Positions 35,373-43,744 of a stretch of DNA of 64,000 nucleotides are shown here, in pieces. Made by a program: the position numbers and the translations under genes. Position 1 is the stretch's first letter. Each line of letters begins with the position of its first letter. Source of the stretch: Acidaminobacterium chupaoyuni. Lineage in GTDB: Bacteria; Bacillota; Clostridia; Oscillospirales; Butyricicoccaceae. Location of the stretch: assembly GCA_047936785.1 (NCBI GenBank), contig CP176394.1; one strand, written 5' to 3'. The notes under the pieces are model-generated. The model did not search any database and was not told the DNA's origin. It saw nothing but the letters and a program-made list of their open reading frames with translations.

Positions 35373-36494
35373 ATGAAAATTTTGTTGACAGGCGGCGGCA
35401 CGGCGGGGCATGTGAACCCGGCGCTGGCCATCGCGGGCTATGTAAAAGAAAAACATCCGGATGCAGAGATCCGTTATATGGGTGCCGAAGGCGGCATCGA
35501 AGAAAAACTGGTGACCCGGGCGGGCTATCCGCTGGATACCTTCCCGCTGGCGGGGCTTTCGCGCAAGCTGACGCCCGCCGGCATCAGGCAGAATATCAGC
35601 GCGCTTTCAAAGGCCAATAAAGCCAGTAAGAAAGCCCGCGATATCATGGAAGAATTCAAGCCCGATCTGGTGGTGGGAACCGGCGGATACGCCAGTTTCC
35701 CCGCCATCCGCGCGGCGGCTTCGAAAAAGATTCCCTGCATGATGCTGGAAGTGAACGCCACACCGGGCGTCGTGGTGAAAAAAATGGCCTCGCGCGTTGA
35801 TTGCGTGATGACCAGCTTTGATGAAACCGCAAAACTGCTGCCCCATGCAAAAAAAATCGTGATGACCGGCAGCCCTGTGAGAGGTGAAATTTTAAAAGCC
35901 CGGCCCAACGGGCTGAAAGCAAGGCTTTTCGGTGAAGAAGACAAGCCGTTGGTGGTTTCTTTCTGGGGCTCGGTGGGCGCGCTTTATATGAACCGGAAAA
36001 TGTGCCGCTATCTGCAGCTTTGCGCGGAAGAAAACAAGTTCAATGTCGTGCATGCCGCGGGGGCCAAAAACTATCAGTGGATGCCTGAAGAAATTGAAAA
36101 ACTCGGTGTGAAACTGGAAAATTGCCGCAATATCGATTTGCGGGAATATATCTTTGATATGGAACAGGTGCTTTGCGAAGCCGATCTTGTGATCTGCCGC
36201 GCGGGCGCTTCCACCATGGCGGAACTTTGCGCCGCGGGAAAACCCGCCATCATCGTTCCTTCCCCTTATGTGGCGGATAATCATCAGGAAAAAAACGCCC
36301 GCGTTTTAGAAAAACACGGCGCGGCTGTGGTGGTGACGGAAGCGGAAGCCACAGGAGATTCGATTTATCAAACCGTTTGCGGATTATTGGATCAGCCCGA
36401 AAAGCTGAGAGAAATGGGCGCCAACGCAAAAAAACTCGGCAAAACAGACGCTCTGGAACAAATTTATCAGTGTATGATGCATTTTATCAACTGA
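35373..36494 (+). CDS. murG: UDP-GlcNAc:lipid I N-acetylglucosaminyltransferase
   Basis: Peripheral membrane glycosyltransferase that converts lipid I to lipid II, 373 residues. The N-terminal motif GGGTAGHVNPALAIA and the VGTGGYASFPAIRAA segment are present, and the GT-B C-terminal domain contains VICRAGASTMAELCAAGKPAIIV (near residues 270-292). The start ATG follows a purine-rich GAGAGAG site 25 bases after ftsW. Gene order ftsW-murG is standard. Confidence 0.96.
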   Translation: MKILLTGGGTAGHVNPALAIAGYVKEKHPDAEIRYMGAEGGIEEKLVTRAGYPLDTFPLAGLSRKLTPAGIRQNISALSKANKASKKARDIMEEFKPDLVVGTGGYASFPAIRAAASKKIPCMMLEVNATPGVVVKKMASRVDCVMTSFDETAKLLPHAKKIVMTGSPVRGEILKARPNGLKARLFGEEDKPLVVSFWGSVGALYMNRKMCRYLQLCAEENKFNVVHAAGAKNYQWMPEEIEKLGVKLENCRNIDLREYIFDMEQVLCEADLVICRAGASTMAELCAAGKPAIIVPSPYVADNHQEKNARVLEKHGAAVVVTEAEATGDSIYQTVCGLLDQPEKLREMGANAKKLGKTDALEQIYQCMMHFIN

Positions 36495-36563
36495 CGCATG
36501 AACCCAAGGGAACCGTGCGGCATACTATGGCATGAAAGAAAAAACGCACGGGAGGAACTTTGT

Positions 36564-37820
36564 ATGAACAGCAGGTTGATTGTTCAAGGCGGGCATCCGC
36601 TGGAAGGCACCATCCGAAATCACGGCGCGAAAAACAGTGTGCTGCCGATTTTGGCGGCGACTATTTTGAACGGCGGAGAAAACATTTTACATAATTGCCC
36701 CGATTTGCGCGATGTTTCATCGGCGATCGAAATTTTGCGCCATCTGGGCTGCCGTGTGGAACGAAGCGGAAGCGATATTTTTGTGGATTCCGCACCGATG
36801 GATCGGTGGGATATCCCCGACCATCTGATGCGTGAAATGCGTTCTTCCGTGATGTTTCTGGGGCCGATTCTGGCCCGATGCGGCCGGGCGCATCTCACTT
36901 TCCCGGGCGGATGCGATATCGGTCAGCGGCCCATCGATCTGCATTTGAGCGCGTTATCTCAGATGGGCGTGGAGATCCGCGAAGAGGGCGGGGCCATCGA
37001 CTGCCGTTGCAAAGCGCCGCGCGGCGGTGAGATCAGCCTGTCGTTTCCCAGTGTGGGCGCCACCGAAAACATCATGCTTTTTGCCTGCGCCTGCCCCGGT
37101 GAAACAAGGATCATCAATGCCGCCCGTGAACCCGAGATCGCCGATCTGGAAGGTTTTCTCAATTGCGGCGGCGCCCATATCAGCGGCGCCGGCGAATATG
37201 ATATCCTCATCCGCAAAGGGGAAAAGCGGGCCGTGGAATACACAGTGATGGCCGATCGCATGGAAGCGGCGACTTATCTTTGCGCCTGCGCCGCCGCGGG
37301 GGGCGATCTGGAGATCACCGATACCAACCCCGGCCATTACACGGCGGTGGCTCATCTTTTGCAAAAAGCGGGATGCCGCATTGAAAGCGAAGAGAGCCGC
37401 ATTCGCATTTGGGCGCCCAAGCGGCTGAAAAGCATCGAACTGATCAGAACAATGCCTTACCCCGGGTTCCCCACCGATGCGCAATCGCCTTTGATGGCGG
37501 CGCTGTGTCTGGCGGAAGGCACTTCGCTTTTTTCCGAAAATATTTTTGAAAATCGCTATCGCCACTGCGGCGAGCTATGCCGCATGGGCGCCAATATCCG
37601 CGTTGAGGGAAGAGTGGCGGCGGTGAAAGGCGTTGAAAAATTGCATGGCGCCGCCGTGAGAGCCACCGATCTGCGCGGCGGGGCGGCAATGGTCATCGCG
37701 GCGCTGGCCGCCGAGGGATGCACCGAGATCACAGAGATCGAACATATCGACAGAGGATATGAAGAAATAGAAAAAGTGTTTGCCCGTGTGGGCGGGAACA
37801 TCATCAGAGAAAACATATGA
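36564..37820 (+). CDS. murA: UDP-GlcNAc 1-carboxyvinyltransferase
   Basis: First committed step of peptidoglycan synthesis (enolpyruvyl transfer to UDP-GlcNAc), 418 residues. NHGAKNSVLPILAA holds the catalytic Lys-Asn. The fosfomycin-target Cys is present in FPGGCDIGQRPIDLH, near residue 117, so the enzyme should be fosfomycin-binding. FPTDAQSPLMA is the C-terminal motif. ATG 36564 has GGGAGGA upstream; the longer frame from 36498 lacks a site. In many Firmicutes murA lies elsewhere or next to murB; here it directly follows murG. Confidence 0.94.
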   Translation: MNSRLIVQGGHPLEGTIRNHGAKNSVLPILAATILNGGENILHNCPDLRDVSSAIEILRHLGCRVERSGSDIFVDSAPMDRWDIPDHLMREMRSSVMFLGPILARCGRAHLTFPGGCDIGQRPIDLHLSALSQMGVEIREEGGAIDCRCKAPRGGEISLSFPSVGATENIMLFACACPGETRIINAAREPEIADLEGFLNCGGAHISGAGEYDILIRKGEKRAVEYTVMADRMEAATYLCACAAAGGDLEITDTNPGHYTAVAHLLQKAGCRIESEESRIRIWAPKRLKSIELIRTMPYPGFPTDAQSPLMAALCLAEGTSLFSENIFENRYRHCGELCRMGANIRVEGRVAAVKGVEKLHGAAVRATDLRGGAAMVIAALAAEGCTEITEIEHIDRGYEEIEKVFARVGGNIIRENI

Positions 37821-37836
37821 CGCATAGGTGGAAAAG

Positions 37837-38610
37837 ATGAAGAAACAAGCGGCGAAAACCTCACAACCAAAGAGAAAACGGCGCAGAAAAATCAGAAAAG
37901 GGCCGGGGATCTTTCTGCGCCTTTTAACCGCGCTGCTGATTTGCGCGGCTATGGTGATGGCGGTCACTGTTTTCTTCAAAGTGAAACAGGTGCTGGTGGA
38001 AGGGGAATCGCGCTATTCGGCCGAGGAACTGAAAACCATCGCCAATATTAAAACAGATGAAAATCTTTTCTTCGTGAATAAACATGCGGTCACGGCAAAG
38101 CTGTTTCAAAACCACCCCTTTCTGGATGAGATCAGGATCGAAAGAAAACTTCCCGATACCATCATCATCCATGTGAAAGACTGCACGCCCGCCGCGGCGC
38201 TGGTTCGCCCCGACGGCGTCTATCTTATGGATAAAAAAGGAAAAATGTTGGAAAAGACCACGGCGGAAGCCGCCGCGGGGATCTGCTCGATTTCGGGCAT
38301 TGAACCAAAAAATACAAAAGTGGGCGATTATGTCGAGTTTTCCGATGAAGAGAAAGGAAAAGCCCTCTTTTCTATATTGAATACTGCGAATAATAGTGGT
38401 ATACTTAAAGAAATTGTGGCAATTGATATGGAAAAGATATACGAAATCACGCTGAAATACGGCCAGCGTTTCACCGTGGAATTGGGAACCGTTGAAGATC
38501 TTGACAAGAAATTCCAATTCCTGCAAAAGGTTATTGAACAGCTTGGCGAAAGCGACACCGGCGTGATCGATTTAACGGATACGCGAACAGCGCGGTTCCG
38601 CCCGGAATAA
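37837..38610 (+). CDS. ftsQ: cell division protein FtsQ/DivIB
   Basis: A 257-residue bitopic protein. It has a Lys/Arg-rich cytoplasmic tail (1-28), one transmembrane segment (about 30-48), a POTRA domain starting at VKQVLVEGESRYSAEEL, and a beta domain. It should bridge FtsL and the septal synthase. ATG 37837 is 5 bases after AGGTGG; the upstream GTG 37828 overlaps that site. It is a normal DivIB/FtsQ by length, layout and place before ftsZ. Confidence 0.9.
   Translation: MKKQAAKTSQPKRKRRRKIRKGPGIFLRLLTALLICAAMVMAVTVFFKVKQVLVEGESRYSAEELKTIANIKTDENLFFVNKHAVTAKLFQNHPFLDEIRIERKLPDTIIIHVKDCTPAAALVRPDGVYLMDKKGKMLEKTTAEAAAGICSISGIEPKNTKVGDYVEFSDEEKGKALFSILNTANNSGILKEIVAIDMEKIYEITLKYGQRFTVELGTVEDLDKKFQFLQKVIEQLGESDTGVIDLTDTRTARFRPE
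38377..38405 (+). promoter_or_regulatory. internal promoter for ftsZ within ftsQ
   Basis: TTGAAT (38377-38382), 17 bases, TATACT (38400-38405) preceded by TGG, so both boxes and an extended -10 are present. It lies 250 bases before the ftsZ ATG in the coding part of ftsQ. Confidence 0.6.
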
Positions 38611-38654
38611 TAAAAATTCAGACTAACAATAAAAAAGCAAGGTGGAGGCAGTTT

Positions 38655-39845
38655 ATGGGCTTTTCTTATGATGTCGGAACAGAAAACAATGTAAATATCA
38701 AAGTAATCGGCGTAGGCGGAGGCGGCGGCAACGCGGTCAACCGCATGATCAGCAGAGGCATTCAGGGCGTTGATTTTATTGCGGTGAACACCGATAAACA
38801 GGCGCTGAATTATTCTGCCGCCACAATCAAAATGACTGTCGGCGAAAAACTGACCAAAGGCCTGGGCGCCGGCTCAAACCCCGAAATCGGCCGCAAAGCC
38901 GCGCAGGAAAGCTCTGAAGAGCTGAAAAAAGTTCTTGAGAATGCCAACATGGTGTTCATCACAGCGGGCATGGGCGGCGGAACCGGAACAGGTGCAGCCC
39001 CGGTGATTGCCGAAATCGCCAAGGAAATGGGCATCTTAACGGTGGGCATCGTCACGCGCCCCTTCTCTTGGGAAGGTAAAAAGCGCAGTGAACAGGCCAA
39101 TACCGGCATTACAGAACTGAAAGAGAAAGTTGACGCGTTGGTGACGATCCCCAACGAGCGTTTGAAATATGTCAGCGATCAAAAGATCACCCTTCAGAAT
39201 GCGTTTGAAGTGGCAGACAGCGTTTTGCTGCAGGCCGTTCAGAGCATCAGTGAAATGATCACAGTGCCCGGCATGATCAACCTCGACTTCGCCGATGTGA
39301 CCACCATCATGCGGGATGCAGGTTATGCCCACATGGGCGTGGGCCGCGCGGCAGGCAAAGAAAAAGCCGAAGAAGCCGCAAAGATGGCCATTCAAAGCCC
39401 CCTGCTCGAAACCTCTATCGCCGGCGCGCGCGGCGTGATTTTGAATATCACGGGCTCGCCCGATATCGGCTTGGAAGAAGTGGAACAAGCTGCTGCCATG
39501 GTGCAGGCCGCGGCACATCCCGATGCCCATATCATCTTTGGCGCCGCCATTGATAATGATCTGGAAGATGAAGTGAAGATCACGGTGATCGCCACCGGTT
39601 TTGATGAAAAACCCTCGGCGATGCCCAAAGAAAAGAAAGAAGAAGCTGCCGCAAAAGAAGTCGCTCCTGTCGCCGCTGCTGCGGCGGAAGAAGCCGGGGA
39701 AGAACAGCAGCCTGCCGGTGAGACCGCCCAGGCGGCCGAAAATGTTTCGCCGTTAGAGCGTTTGCAGCAAGCCGCTGAAGCTTCCAACACCGAAGACGAA
39801 GCGTTTACACAGATTCTTGAAATCTTCAATAAACATAAGAAATAA
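38655..39845 (+). CDS. ftsZ: cell division protein FtsZ
   Basis: Tubulin-like GTPase that forms the Z-ring, 396 residues. GTP-binding loops: GVGGGGGNAVNRMI near residue 20 and the tubulin signature GMGGGTGTG at residues 105-113. The T7 loop contains NLDFADV. A Glu/Ala-rich linker (about 320-370) precedes a short C-terminal tail. GGTGGAGG site before the ATG. No ftsA gene lies next to it, as is common in clostridia. Confidence 0.98.
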   Translation: MGFSYDVGTENNVNIKVIGVGGGGGNAVNRMISRGIQGVDFIAVNTDKQALNYSAATIKMTVGEKLTKGLGAGSNPEIGRKAAQESSEELKKVLENANMVFITAGMGGGTGTGAAPVIAEIAKEMGILTVGIVTRPFSWEGKKRSEQANTGITELKEKVDALVTIPNERLKYVSDQKITLQNAFEVADSVLLQAVQSISEMITVPGMINLDFADVTTIMRDAGYAHMGVGRAAGKEKAEEAAKMAIQSPLLETSIAGARGVILNITGSPDIGLEEVEQAAAMVQAAAHPDAHIIFGAAIDNDLEDEVKITVIATGFDEKPSAMPKEKKEEAAAKEVAPVAAAAAEEAGEEQQPAGETAQAAENVSPLERLQQAAEASNTEDEAFTQILEIFNKHKK

Positions 39846-39864
39846 GAAGCTCTGCTTCTGTTTT

Positions 39865-39901
39865 GAAAAAGCCCTCCTGCCATATCGCAGAGGGCTTTTT
39901 C
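39865..39901 (+). terminator. terminator after ftsZ
   Basis: Perfect 12-bp stem GAAAAAGCCCTC with GAGGGCTTTTTC, a 13-base loop; the right arm itself supplies the T-run. Confidence 0.85.
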
Positions 39902-39982
39902 AGATTTTGCGGTGATTTTTGTTTCACGGCCCGGCGATGGGCGCGGGCTGCTGTCTCATTCATGGAAGGCGGGAGAGAAAAA

Positions 39983-40705
39983 ATGAAAATAGGCATGGTC
40001 GTGGCAGTGGAGCTGGAAGCCGTTTTGGAACTGTTCGGCGCGGAGCCGCAGATTTTGGATGCCCCGGCGTTTCAGGTTCGCTGTTATGAACTTTCGGGCA
40101 ATCAGCTTTTTGTGGTGCATTGCGGTGCGGGCGAGATCGCTTCCGCCGCCGCCACACAGTTTCTCATCACAAAATTCGAAACGGAACTGATCGTGAATTT
40201 TGGGGTGGTGGGCGGTTTGACGCCGCAAATGAAAGCGGCGCATTCCTGTGTGGTGAAAAGCGTTGTGCATTATGATTTTGATGTTTCGGCGGTGAACCAC
40301 TGCCCCGTGGGCAAATATTTCGAAGAACCCCAGCGCGAAATCATGGCGACACCCTGGCTTTTAAAGTTGGCGGTGGAGCTGGAACCTTCGCTGAAACCCG
40401 TGGTCTGCGCTTCGGCGGATAAATTTATCGCTTCAGAGGAACAGAAAAAACGGCTGCATGAAGAATTTGGCGCGGATATCTGCGAAATGGAGGCCGCCGG
40501 CATTTTGCTGACCTGCCGCCGAAACCGCGTTCCCTGCCTGATGATCAAAAGCGTGGCCGACAGCATAACGGGCGGCCCGCAGGAATTCCACCGGGAATTT
40601 GACCGCGCCGCCAGAAAGTGCTTCGAAATTTTAATGAAAATCGTAGAGCGGGCAGAAAAAAACCGTTTCAGGAAAACTGAAACGGCTTTTCAAAACTTAA
40701 TATAA
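39983..40705 (+). CDS. mtn: 5'-methylthioadenosine/S-adenosylhomocysteine nucleosidase-like protein
   Basis: A 240-residue member of the PNP/UDP phosphorylase superfamily in the MTAN group. It cleaves adenine from MTA or SAH. Signature segments: MKIGMVVAVELEAV at the start, CGAGEIASAAATQ, NFGVVGGL near residue 72, the CEMEAAGI segment with the ribose-binding Glu, and SVADSITGG with the catalytic Asp. ATG 39983 follows GGGAGAG; the longer frame runs through the ftsZ terminator. Its 3' end overlaps convergent corA by 9 bases and contains their shared terminator. Confidence 0.85.
   Translation: MKIGMVVAVELEAVLELFGAEPQILDAPAFQVRCYELSGNQLFVVHCGAGEIASAAATQFLITKFETELIVNFGVVGGLTPQMKAAHSCVVKSVVHYDFDVSAVNHCPVGKYFEEPQREIMATPWLLKLAVELEPSLKPVVCASADKFIASEEQKKRLHEEFGADICEMEAAGILLTCRRNRVPCLMIKSVADSITGGPQEFHREFDRAARKCFEILMKIVERAEKNRFRKTETAFQNLI
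40663..40685. terminator. terminator shared by convergent mtn and corA
   Basis: Perfect 9-bp stem CCGTTTCAG with CTGAAACGG and a 5-base loop. The plus side continues CTTTTC and the minus side TTTTTTTCTG. It lies inside the last codons of mtn and just past the corA stop. Confidence 0.8.
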
Positions 40706-41629
40706 ATTTTTCTTTTTTAAGATCAGCCAGGTCAAACCGGTGGTTACCACCGCAACGGCGATGGGGATCCAGGTATGCGGCATGGGCAGATCGGTGACAT
40801 TCATGCCATAGAAGCTGAAAACAATATTGGGAATCGTCATCAAAATGGTGATGACGGTCAAAACTTTCATGATAATGCTCAGGTTGTTCGAAATCACAGA
40901 GGCAAAAGCATCCATGGTCCCGCTGAGAATATTGGAATAGATATCCGCCATTTCAATGGCCTGTTTAAACTCGATGATGACATCTTCCAGAAGATCCTGA
41001 TCTTCTTCATAAAGCTTCAAAATGCGGCCGCGCAACAGTTTTTCCAAAGTGGTTTCGGTGGATTTCAGTGAAGTGGTGAAATAGACCAGCGATTTTTCCA
41101 AAGTCAAAAGCTGGATCAGCTCTTTGTTTTTCATGGAAATATAAAGATCGTTTTCGATTTTGCTGGAAAGCTTTTCGATCTGGCGCAGATGCAGCAGATA
41201 TTTGCCCGCCGCGCGAAGCATCAGGTTCAAAGTGAAGCGGGTGCGCAGGGAGGTGTTGATGTTTTTTAAATTGCCCGCGGCAAATTCGCGCACCACCGAA
41301 GTTTCTTGCAGCGCCACGGTAATGACGGCCTGTTCGGCAACGATAATGGCCAAAGGCAGGGTGGAAAACATGGTTCCGCCATCGGGCTGTGCCTCGGCGT
41401 AGGGAATATCCACGATCAATAAAGTGGCGTTATCCTCCACTTCGATACGCGAAGTTTCTTCTTCATCCAATGCGGCGCGAAGAAATGAAGGTTCCAGATG
41501 ATAGGCAGAAGTGATCTCGTTGATCTCGGCCTCGGTGGGGGCGATCATATTGATCCAGCAGCCGGGTTCCGCGCCCTCCAGTGTTTGCAGCGTGTTCTGC
41601 ACGGTTTTGTAGTATGCAACCATTGGCAT
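40697..41629 (-). CDS. corA: CorA family divalent metal transporter
   Basis: A 310-residue Mg2+/Co2+ channel protein. It has a long cytoplasmic N-terminal domain (1 to about 245), then two C-terminal transmembrane helices, the first ending in the signature YGMN (near residue 278) at the pore mouth. The Leu/Lys-rich helical stalk precedes it. The ATG has AAAGGAG 5 bases upstream. A leader of about 145 bases contains a long stem (41673-41739). Confidence 0.93.
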   Translation of the reverse strand: MPMVAYYKTVQNTLQTLEGAEPGCWINMIAPTEAEINEITSAYHLEPSFLRAALDEEETSRIEVEDNATLLIVDIPYAEAQPDGGTMFSTLPLAIIVAEQAVITVALQETSVVREFAAGNLKNINTSLRTRFTLNLMLRAAGKYLLHLRQIEKLSSKIENDLYISMKNKELIQLLTLEKSLVYFTTSLKSTETTLEKLLRGRILKLYEEDQDLLEDVIIEFKQAIEMADIYSNILSGTMDAFASVISNNLSIIMKVLTVITILMTIPNIVFSFYGMNVTDLPMPHTWIPIAVAVVTTGLTWLILKKKNLY

Positions 41630-41672
41630 AAGCTCCTTTTCCGCTCACAGCCGCCGGTAATAGAAAGGGATC

Positions 41673-41739
41673 AGCAGTGCGAGCCGTATTTTATTGTGGT
41701 TCGGGGAAAGCTACTTCGGGGTTCAGGGCTCACATTGCT
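41673..41739 (-). promoter_or_regulatory. structured leader element upstream of corA
   Basis: In the minus-strand transcript AGCAATGTGAGCC pairs with GGCTCGCACTGCT (12 of 13 positions, one G-U) around a 41-base loop containing two CCCCGAA segments. The structure would sit 44 bases before the corA start and could sense metal or be a processing site. It does not match the M-box, NiCo or yybP-ykoY patterns as I remember them. Confidence 0.4.
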
Positions 41740-41782
41740 CACATCCTTATGGAATAAAATAAATTTCCCGATATCCTTTTGA

Positions 41783-41812
41783 ATTATAGTATAAAAACAC
41801 CGATTTTTGCAA
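41783..41812 (-). promoter_or_regulatory. promoter of corA
   Basis: Minus strand TTGCAA (41812-41807), 18 bases, TATAAT (41788-41783). Confidence 0.55.
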
Positions 41813-41955
41813 CTGTTTTTCGGCGTTTTCTGAAAAATTATCGAAAAAATTTTATTATGCTTTGATTTTTAACGAATATTGGCGATTCTCTCGCGTTTGC
41901 TTTTATTGGAGAAGTAAAAATAAGTTTCGCCGCTTTTGAAAGGAAAAGAAGGGCT

Positions 41956-41983
41956 TTGAAAAATGGAAAAGATATGATATACT
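41956..41983 (+). promoter_or_regulatory. promoter of the folate-transporter transcript
   Basis: TTGAAA (41956-41961), 16 bases, TATACT (41978-41983) with TGA before it. The start point would be about 30 bases before the riboswitch. The 41840-41955 stretch is AT-rich with no gene. Confidence 0.65.
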
Positions 41984-42022
41984 GAAAACGCAAAAAATCA
42001 TGCGCGAAAAAGCGCGTGAGTT

Positions 42023-42122
42023 GGCAGAGTAGATGAATATGGGTCAAGTGCCGGCGGGACGGGGAGTTGTCCGTCGGACGAAAAGCTTTTAGCTTGCCGC
42101 ATATCCATCGCATCCCGCTGTC
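42023..42122 (+). promoter_or_regulatory. tetrahydrofolate (THF-I) riboswitch
   Basis: The RNA begins GGCAGAGTAGATGAAT and ends CCATCGCATCCCGCTGTC, matching the THF riboswitch hallmarks (GAGUAGAUGA near the 5' side, CAUCGCAUCC near the 3' side). P1 pairs GGCAG (42023-42027) with CTGTC (42118-42122). An inner stem pairs CCGGCGGGAC with GTCCGTCGG. It lies directly upstream of a FolT-type transporter, the expected target. Folate binding should lower expression. Confidence 0.88.
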
Positions 42123-42140
42123 ACATACCGGAGAACGGAT

Positions 42141-42181
42141 CCTCCTCTATGTGGCAACAAAACATTGAGGAGGCTTTTTTT
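42141..42181 (+). terminator. riboswitch-controlled terminator that also covers the folT ribosome site
   Basis: CCTCCTC (42141-42147) pairs with GAGGAGG (42167-42173), followed by T7. The right arm is also the Shine-Dalgarno of the transporter gene starting at 42182, so the hairpin could block both transcription and translation. Confidence 0.75.
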
Positions 42182-42778
42182 ATGCAGGAAAAGCGTATGT
42201 TATCCCCGTTTTCTGCGGAATTCTGGAAACAGGCGGCCGCGGAATTCCATAATGTGAGAACGCTGGCGTTCACCGCCGTTTTGATGGCGGCTTCCATCGT
42301 CATCAGCAGCCTGTTCATCCCGGTGGGCGAAAATTTAAGAATCTATTTTACCTTTGTGGTCAAAGGGCTGATGGGCATGGTGGCGGGCCCCCTTCTGGGG
42401 CTGGCGGCCGGCGCGGCCACCGATCTGTTATCGTTTTTCATCCATCCTTCGGGCCCGTTTTTTATCGGTTATACCATCTCTGAAATGCTGGGCGTTTTTG
42501 TGTTTGCCATGTTCTTATATCGGCAAAAATGCAATCTTTGGCGCCTGATCGTTTGCCGCGTCATCAATAACTATGCCGTCAATGTGGCGCTGGGTTCTTG
42601 CTGGAGCGCTATCCTTTACGGCAAAGGCTACTTCTATTATCTGGCCAAAAGCCTGGTGAAAAACACCCTGATGCTCCCCATCGAAGTGATCATTTTGCTG
42701 GTGCTGTTCCGCCTTCTGATGCCCGAGATGGCCAAAATGGGGCTGATCCCCGCCCAATCATGGCGTAAAAAGCAATAA
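42182..42778 (+). CDS. folT: folate ECF transporter substrate-binding subunit
   Basis: S-component of an energy-coupling factor importer, 198 residues with about six hydrophobic segments. The NVRTLAFTAVLMAASIVIS opening, the KGLMGMVAGPLLGLAAGAATD segment with the conserved acidic end, and the C-terminal MLPIEVIILLVLF segment are typical of the folate family. The THF riboswitch directly upstream supports folate as substrate. The ATPase and T subunits are not in the window, as usual for shared ECF modules. The ATG is 8 bases after GAGGAGG. Confidence 0.9.
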   Translation: MQEKRMLSPFSAEFWKQAAAEFHNVRTLAFTAVLMAASIVISSLFIPVGENLRIYFTFVVKGLMGMVAGPLLGLAAGAATDLLSFFIHPSGPFFIGYTISEMLGVFVFAMFLYRQKCNLWRLIVCRVINNYAVNVALGSCWSAILYGKGYFYYLAKSLVKNTLMLPIEVIILLVLFRLLMPEMAKMGLIPAQSWRKKQ

Positions 42779-42820
42779 TGAAAGCAGGCGTCTTCCCGAT
42801 CCGTAAGATGCCGCCCGAAA

Positions 42821-42850
42821 ACAGACGCTTTGAAAAGCGTCTGTTTTTTT
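42821..42850 (+). terminator. terminator after folT
   Basis: Stem ACAGACGCTTT with AAGCGTCTGT and T7. Confidence 0.85.
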
Positions 42851-42891
42851 GCGAAAAACCAAAGCCGGCGGCGGGCAGCATGAACAGGGGC

Positions 42892-42920
42892 TTGCGCCCG
42901 GGGCGGCGAGGCATTACAAT
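42892..42920 (+). promoter_or_regulatory. promoter of radC
   Basis: TTGCGC (42892-42897), 17 bases, TACAAT (42915-42920). Confidence 0.5.
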
Positions 42921-42992
42921 AAAGAACATGGCGGCCGAAGCGAAAAGCGGACGGCCGAAAAATTTGCCGATCGGGCGGAAATGAGGAACAAG

Positions 42993-43667
42993 ATGGGCAT
43001 TCACGACGGACATCGCCAGCGGCTGAGAAACCGCATGGAAGAACAGGGACTGGATGGTTTTGCAGACCACGAGATCCTTGAGCTGCTGCTGACTTTTGCC
43101 CTGCCGCGCATCGATACCAACGCGCTGGCCCATGGGCTGATCGATGAGTTCGGCTCTTTCGCCGGGGTTTTAGATGCCCCGGAAGAAGAATTGATGCGCG
43201 TGAAAGGCATCGGCGAAAACGCCGCCTGCCTGCTGCATATGATGCCTCAGCTCTGCCGAAAATATCTGGAAGAAAATGAAAAACGCGCCATCCTCGATTC
43301 CAGCGAGAAATCGGGCAGATATCTGCTGCCCCGCTATGTGGGGCGCACGGTGGAATGTGTTTTTTTGATTTGTCTCGACAGCAAATGCCGTGTGCTGAGC
43401 AGCACGCTGCTGCATACGGGCAGCGTCAACAGCGCGGAAGTTTCCACACGGCGCATCGTGCAGACGGCCTTAAAATATAACGCCGGCGGCGTGATCCTTT
43501 CCCATAACCATCCGGGCGGCATGGCGCTGCCCTCGCAGGAAGACCTGGAAACCACCCGGCGGGTGGCCAAGGCGCTGGAAGGCGTTGGCATCTCGCTGCT
43601 GGATCATATCATCGTGGCCGACGGGGATTTCGTTTCCATGGCCGATTCCGGCTGGCTGAGAGGATAA
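42993..43667 (+). CDS. radC: RadC/JAB-domain DNA repair-type protein
   Basis: A 224-residue protein with an N-terminal helix-hairpin-helix part (GIGENAACLL near residue 72) and a C-terminal JAB1/MPN metalloprotease-like domain with the zinc motif SHNHPGG (near residue 169) and a following Asp. The RadC name is historical; the molecular role is unsettled. I start at ATG 42993 behind AGGA; ATG 42981 is an alternative. It stands upstream of uvrB with its own promoter. Confidence 0.9.
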   Translation: MGIHDGHRQRLRNRMEEQGLDGFADHEILELLLTFALPRIDTNALAHGLIDEFGSFAGVLDAPEEELMRVKGIGENAACLLHMMPQLCRKYLEENEKRAILDSSEKSGRYLLPRYVGRTVECVFLICLDSKCRVLSSTLLHTGSVNSAEVSTRRIVQTALKYNAGGVILSHNHPGGMALPSQEDLETTRRVAKALEGVGISLLDHIIVADGDFVSMADSGWLRG

Positions 43668-43744
43668 AGCGCCGCGAAAGGCGAAGAATGAAAACAGCAG
43701 AAAGTTTTGGCGAGATTTTGTGAAGGTTCATGGCGAAAAAGCCA

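Noticed and set aside
41630..41776. Known magnesium riboswitch (M-box) before corA
   Set aside because: The leader has a strong stem but lacks the conserved M-box sequence elements as I remember them.
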